Positions 62,807-64,000 of a DNA stretch of 64,000 bases are shown here, piece by piece (position 1 is the stretch's first letter; every line of letters starts with the position of its first letter). This stretch comes from Chloroflexota bacterium (lineage in GTDB: Bacteria > Chloroflexota > Anaerolineae > Anaerolineales > Villigracilaceae). A program made the translations under genes and the position numbers. Location of the stretch: NCBI GenBank assembly GCA_016234495.1, contig JACRBI010000030.1:1-64000 (forward strand), given 5' to 3'. Under the pieces are notes generated by a model. It was not told where the DNA came from and made no database searches. It worked only from the letters and a program-made list of their open reading frames with translations.

Positions 62807-64000
62807 ATGTCGGAATTTGAGTTTTGGAAGGATATCGGTAATATTTCTGACGCAATCCTGAATTACCAGAAAAAGAACGCGGAGTTTAATAACCGCTACA
62901 TCAACCCGTGGCTGCGGCTCGGCAACCTTGCTGTGGGCGAAGATCGCAGCAGTGAAATCGCACGGGCGTACCAGCACGCGGCTGAAATTGACCCGTACAA
63001 CGTCCAAAATTGGATTGACCTCGGCGACGAGCATTTGAAGCTAAGCAATTGGGAGGAAGCAGTTCCTGCCTACCGCAAAGCTGTTGAATTGTCTCCCAGG
63101 GCTGGCTGGCCGATGAGCAACCTTGCGCTCAGCCTGGTGATGCTCGGCAAAGTGGAAGAGGCGATTCCGCTGTACATTGCCAGTGTTGATCTGTTGGATG
63201 ACAACAAAGACAAGGCAGTTTCAATGAACCGCCTTGGCGAGGCTTACCGCAAATTAAATGATTATGAAAAAGCCTTTTTGTCATTTCAAAAAGCCGACAG
63301 GTTGGAAGGAAAAATTCCAAGCCCAAGCGCCGCAGTGGAAGTTCCGCAGGAAGCGCCCTCCCCCGCCGCCGTGGAAGAAGTCGTTGTTGAGGAAGCCGCG
63401 GCAGAACTTTCAGTTGAAGAAGAAGATGATGACGGCGACGATAATCCGCTGGCGAACTTTGAGAAAAATTTTGGGCAGAATGACGAGCCTGAATATGTGC
63501 AGGTGGTTGATGACTTGCCCGTCGAATCAAGCACGATTGAAAACGAATCCGCTGAACCGGTGGATGAAGCCCCGATCAGGGACAACGGCATTATTCCAAG
63601 CTGGCTGTCTGAAGAGCACAAGAGCAGCCTGAAGCCATTTGCCGATGAAAATAAAGGCAAGCGGATTCCTGAATGGCTGGTGATTGATTCAAAGGAGGAT
63701 GCCCGGGAGGCTGGCGAAATATACATCAGCGAAGAAGATGCCAAAGCACTTTCAGACCAGTTCAAGGGTCAGCTTGAAGCGTATGCCGAGGAGCAGGTGC
63801 TTGCGGCAGATGAAGAGTCGCTCGGATTGGCAGATTTTCAGGCAGTCAGAAATTCCCCAGCCGATTCTTCAACAACCCAAAAGAATGAGCTGGCATACGA
63901 AGAATATTTAAAGGATGTCGTTGAGCCTACGAGCATTCTTTCTGACCATGTGGCAGAAATTCAAAGTCAGACTCCGCAGGGCAAGTTAAGTAAAGATGGT
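62807..64000 (+). CDS. TPR protein with acidic linker (3' end outside window)
   Basis: The frame is open from ATG 62807 to the right edge (398 codons). GGAGG at 62797-62801 sets the start, 33 nt after the previous stop. About residues 10-170 hold three to four TPRs of the same kind as the upstream gene (YNVQNWIDLGDEH, GWPMSNLALSLVMLGK, AVSMNRLGEAYRKLN). An acidic stretch (EEEDDDGDDNPL) and linker follow, with two WL motifs (IPSWLSEEH and IPEWLVIDS). It continues past 64000, so its other domains are not visible. It is the third member of the ATPase/TPR operon. Confidence 0.8.
   Translation, partial: MSEFEFWKDIGNISDAILNYQKKNAEFNNRYINPWLRLGNLAVGEDRSSEIARAYQHAAEIDPYNVQNWIDLGDEHLKLSNWEEAVPAYRKAVELSPRAGWPMSNLALSLVMLGKVEEAIPLYIASVDLLDDNKDKAVSMNRLGEAYRKLNDYEKAFLSFQKADRLEGKIPSPSAAVEVPQEAPSPAAVEEVVVEEAAAELSVEEEDDDGDDNPLANFEKNFGQNDEPEYVQVVDDLPVESSTIENESAEPVDEAPIRDNGIIPSWLSEEHKSSLKPFADENKGKRIPEWLVIDSKEDAREAGEIYISEEDAKALSDQFKGQLEAYAEEQVLAADEESLGLADFQAVRNSPADSSTTQKNELAYEEYLKDVVEPTSILSDHVAEIQSQTPQGKLSKDG

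Overview
The window looks like a chromosome segment of a Chloroflexota bacterium, most likely class Anaerolineae. This is an inference from gene content, not a database result: Rex and MreB next to a split ATP synthase locus, a paired TIGR03960/TIGR03936 radical-SAM set, PrsW, MttB-family and dimethylglycine-dehydrogenase-like enzymes, large Ig-repeat surface proteins, and STAND-like ATPase/TPR proteins carrying a domain I associate with this phylum. Genes sit on both strands. There is one tRNA, no rRNA, no CRISPR array and no obvious prophage.

Layout. 1-9.5 kb: the end of an Ig-repeat surface protein, a pseudo-receiver protein, and a 2500-residue membrane-anchored multicopper-oxidase-like protein with TIG and Ig repeats. 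9.5-16.8 kb: a YjbQ-type protein, then a minus-strand locus with an alkaline-phosphatase-superfamily hydrolase, a four-gene ABC importer, a PiT phosphate transporter and its DUF47 partner. 16.8-30.3 kb: a two-armed catabolic locus. The left arm has an MttB-type methyltransferase, a PfkB-fold protein, an FAD/GcvT fusion and a DeoR regulator. The right arm has a CBS protein, a second FAD/GcvT fusion, a choline-kinase-like protein, a class II aldolase, an aminotransferase and a HAD hydrolase. The arms diverge from a promoter region where one palindromic TTGCAA serves as -35 in both directions. 30.4-39.4 kb: a Nudix gene broken by an amber codon, a bactofilin-like membrane protein, the radical-SAM pair with a DinB-like gene between, PrsW, tRNA-Arg(CCG), an SH3 lipoprotein and rex with its operator. 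39.6-46.6 kb: mreB, atpC-D-G-A and a D-Ala-D-Ala-ligase-like gene. 46.7-50.4 kb: an electron-transfer operon with ferredoxin, flavoprotein, membrane cytochrome b-like protein and a 20-heme cytochrome c.

50.6-64 kb: a cold-shock gene and a PHP phosphoesterase precede the most unusual region. A cyclic-di-GMP class I riboswitch lies upstream of an IS200-transposase-derived protein that has lost its HUH histidines. It is followed by an Mrr-like nuclease, a small protein with an 'APDFWxxR' domain, a GAF/PAS histidine kinase, two paralogous NarL-type regulators around an MraZ-like protein, a P-loop ATPase, a TPR protein that begins with the same 'APDFWxxR' domain, and a second TPR protein running off the window. 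I read this as a signal-controlled, possibly defence- or stress-related, ATPase/TPR/nuclease system. That function is inferred.

Several intergenic spacers hold perfect or near-perfect palindromes built from short repeated words, and several genes seem to be transcribed leaderless from a TATAAT box 6-7 nt before the start codon.
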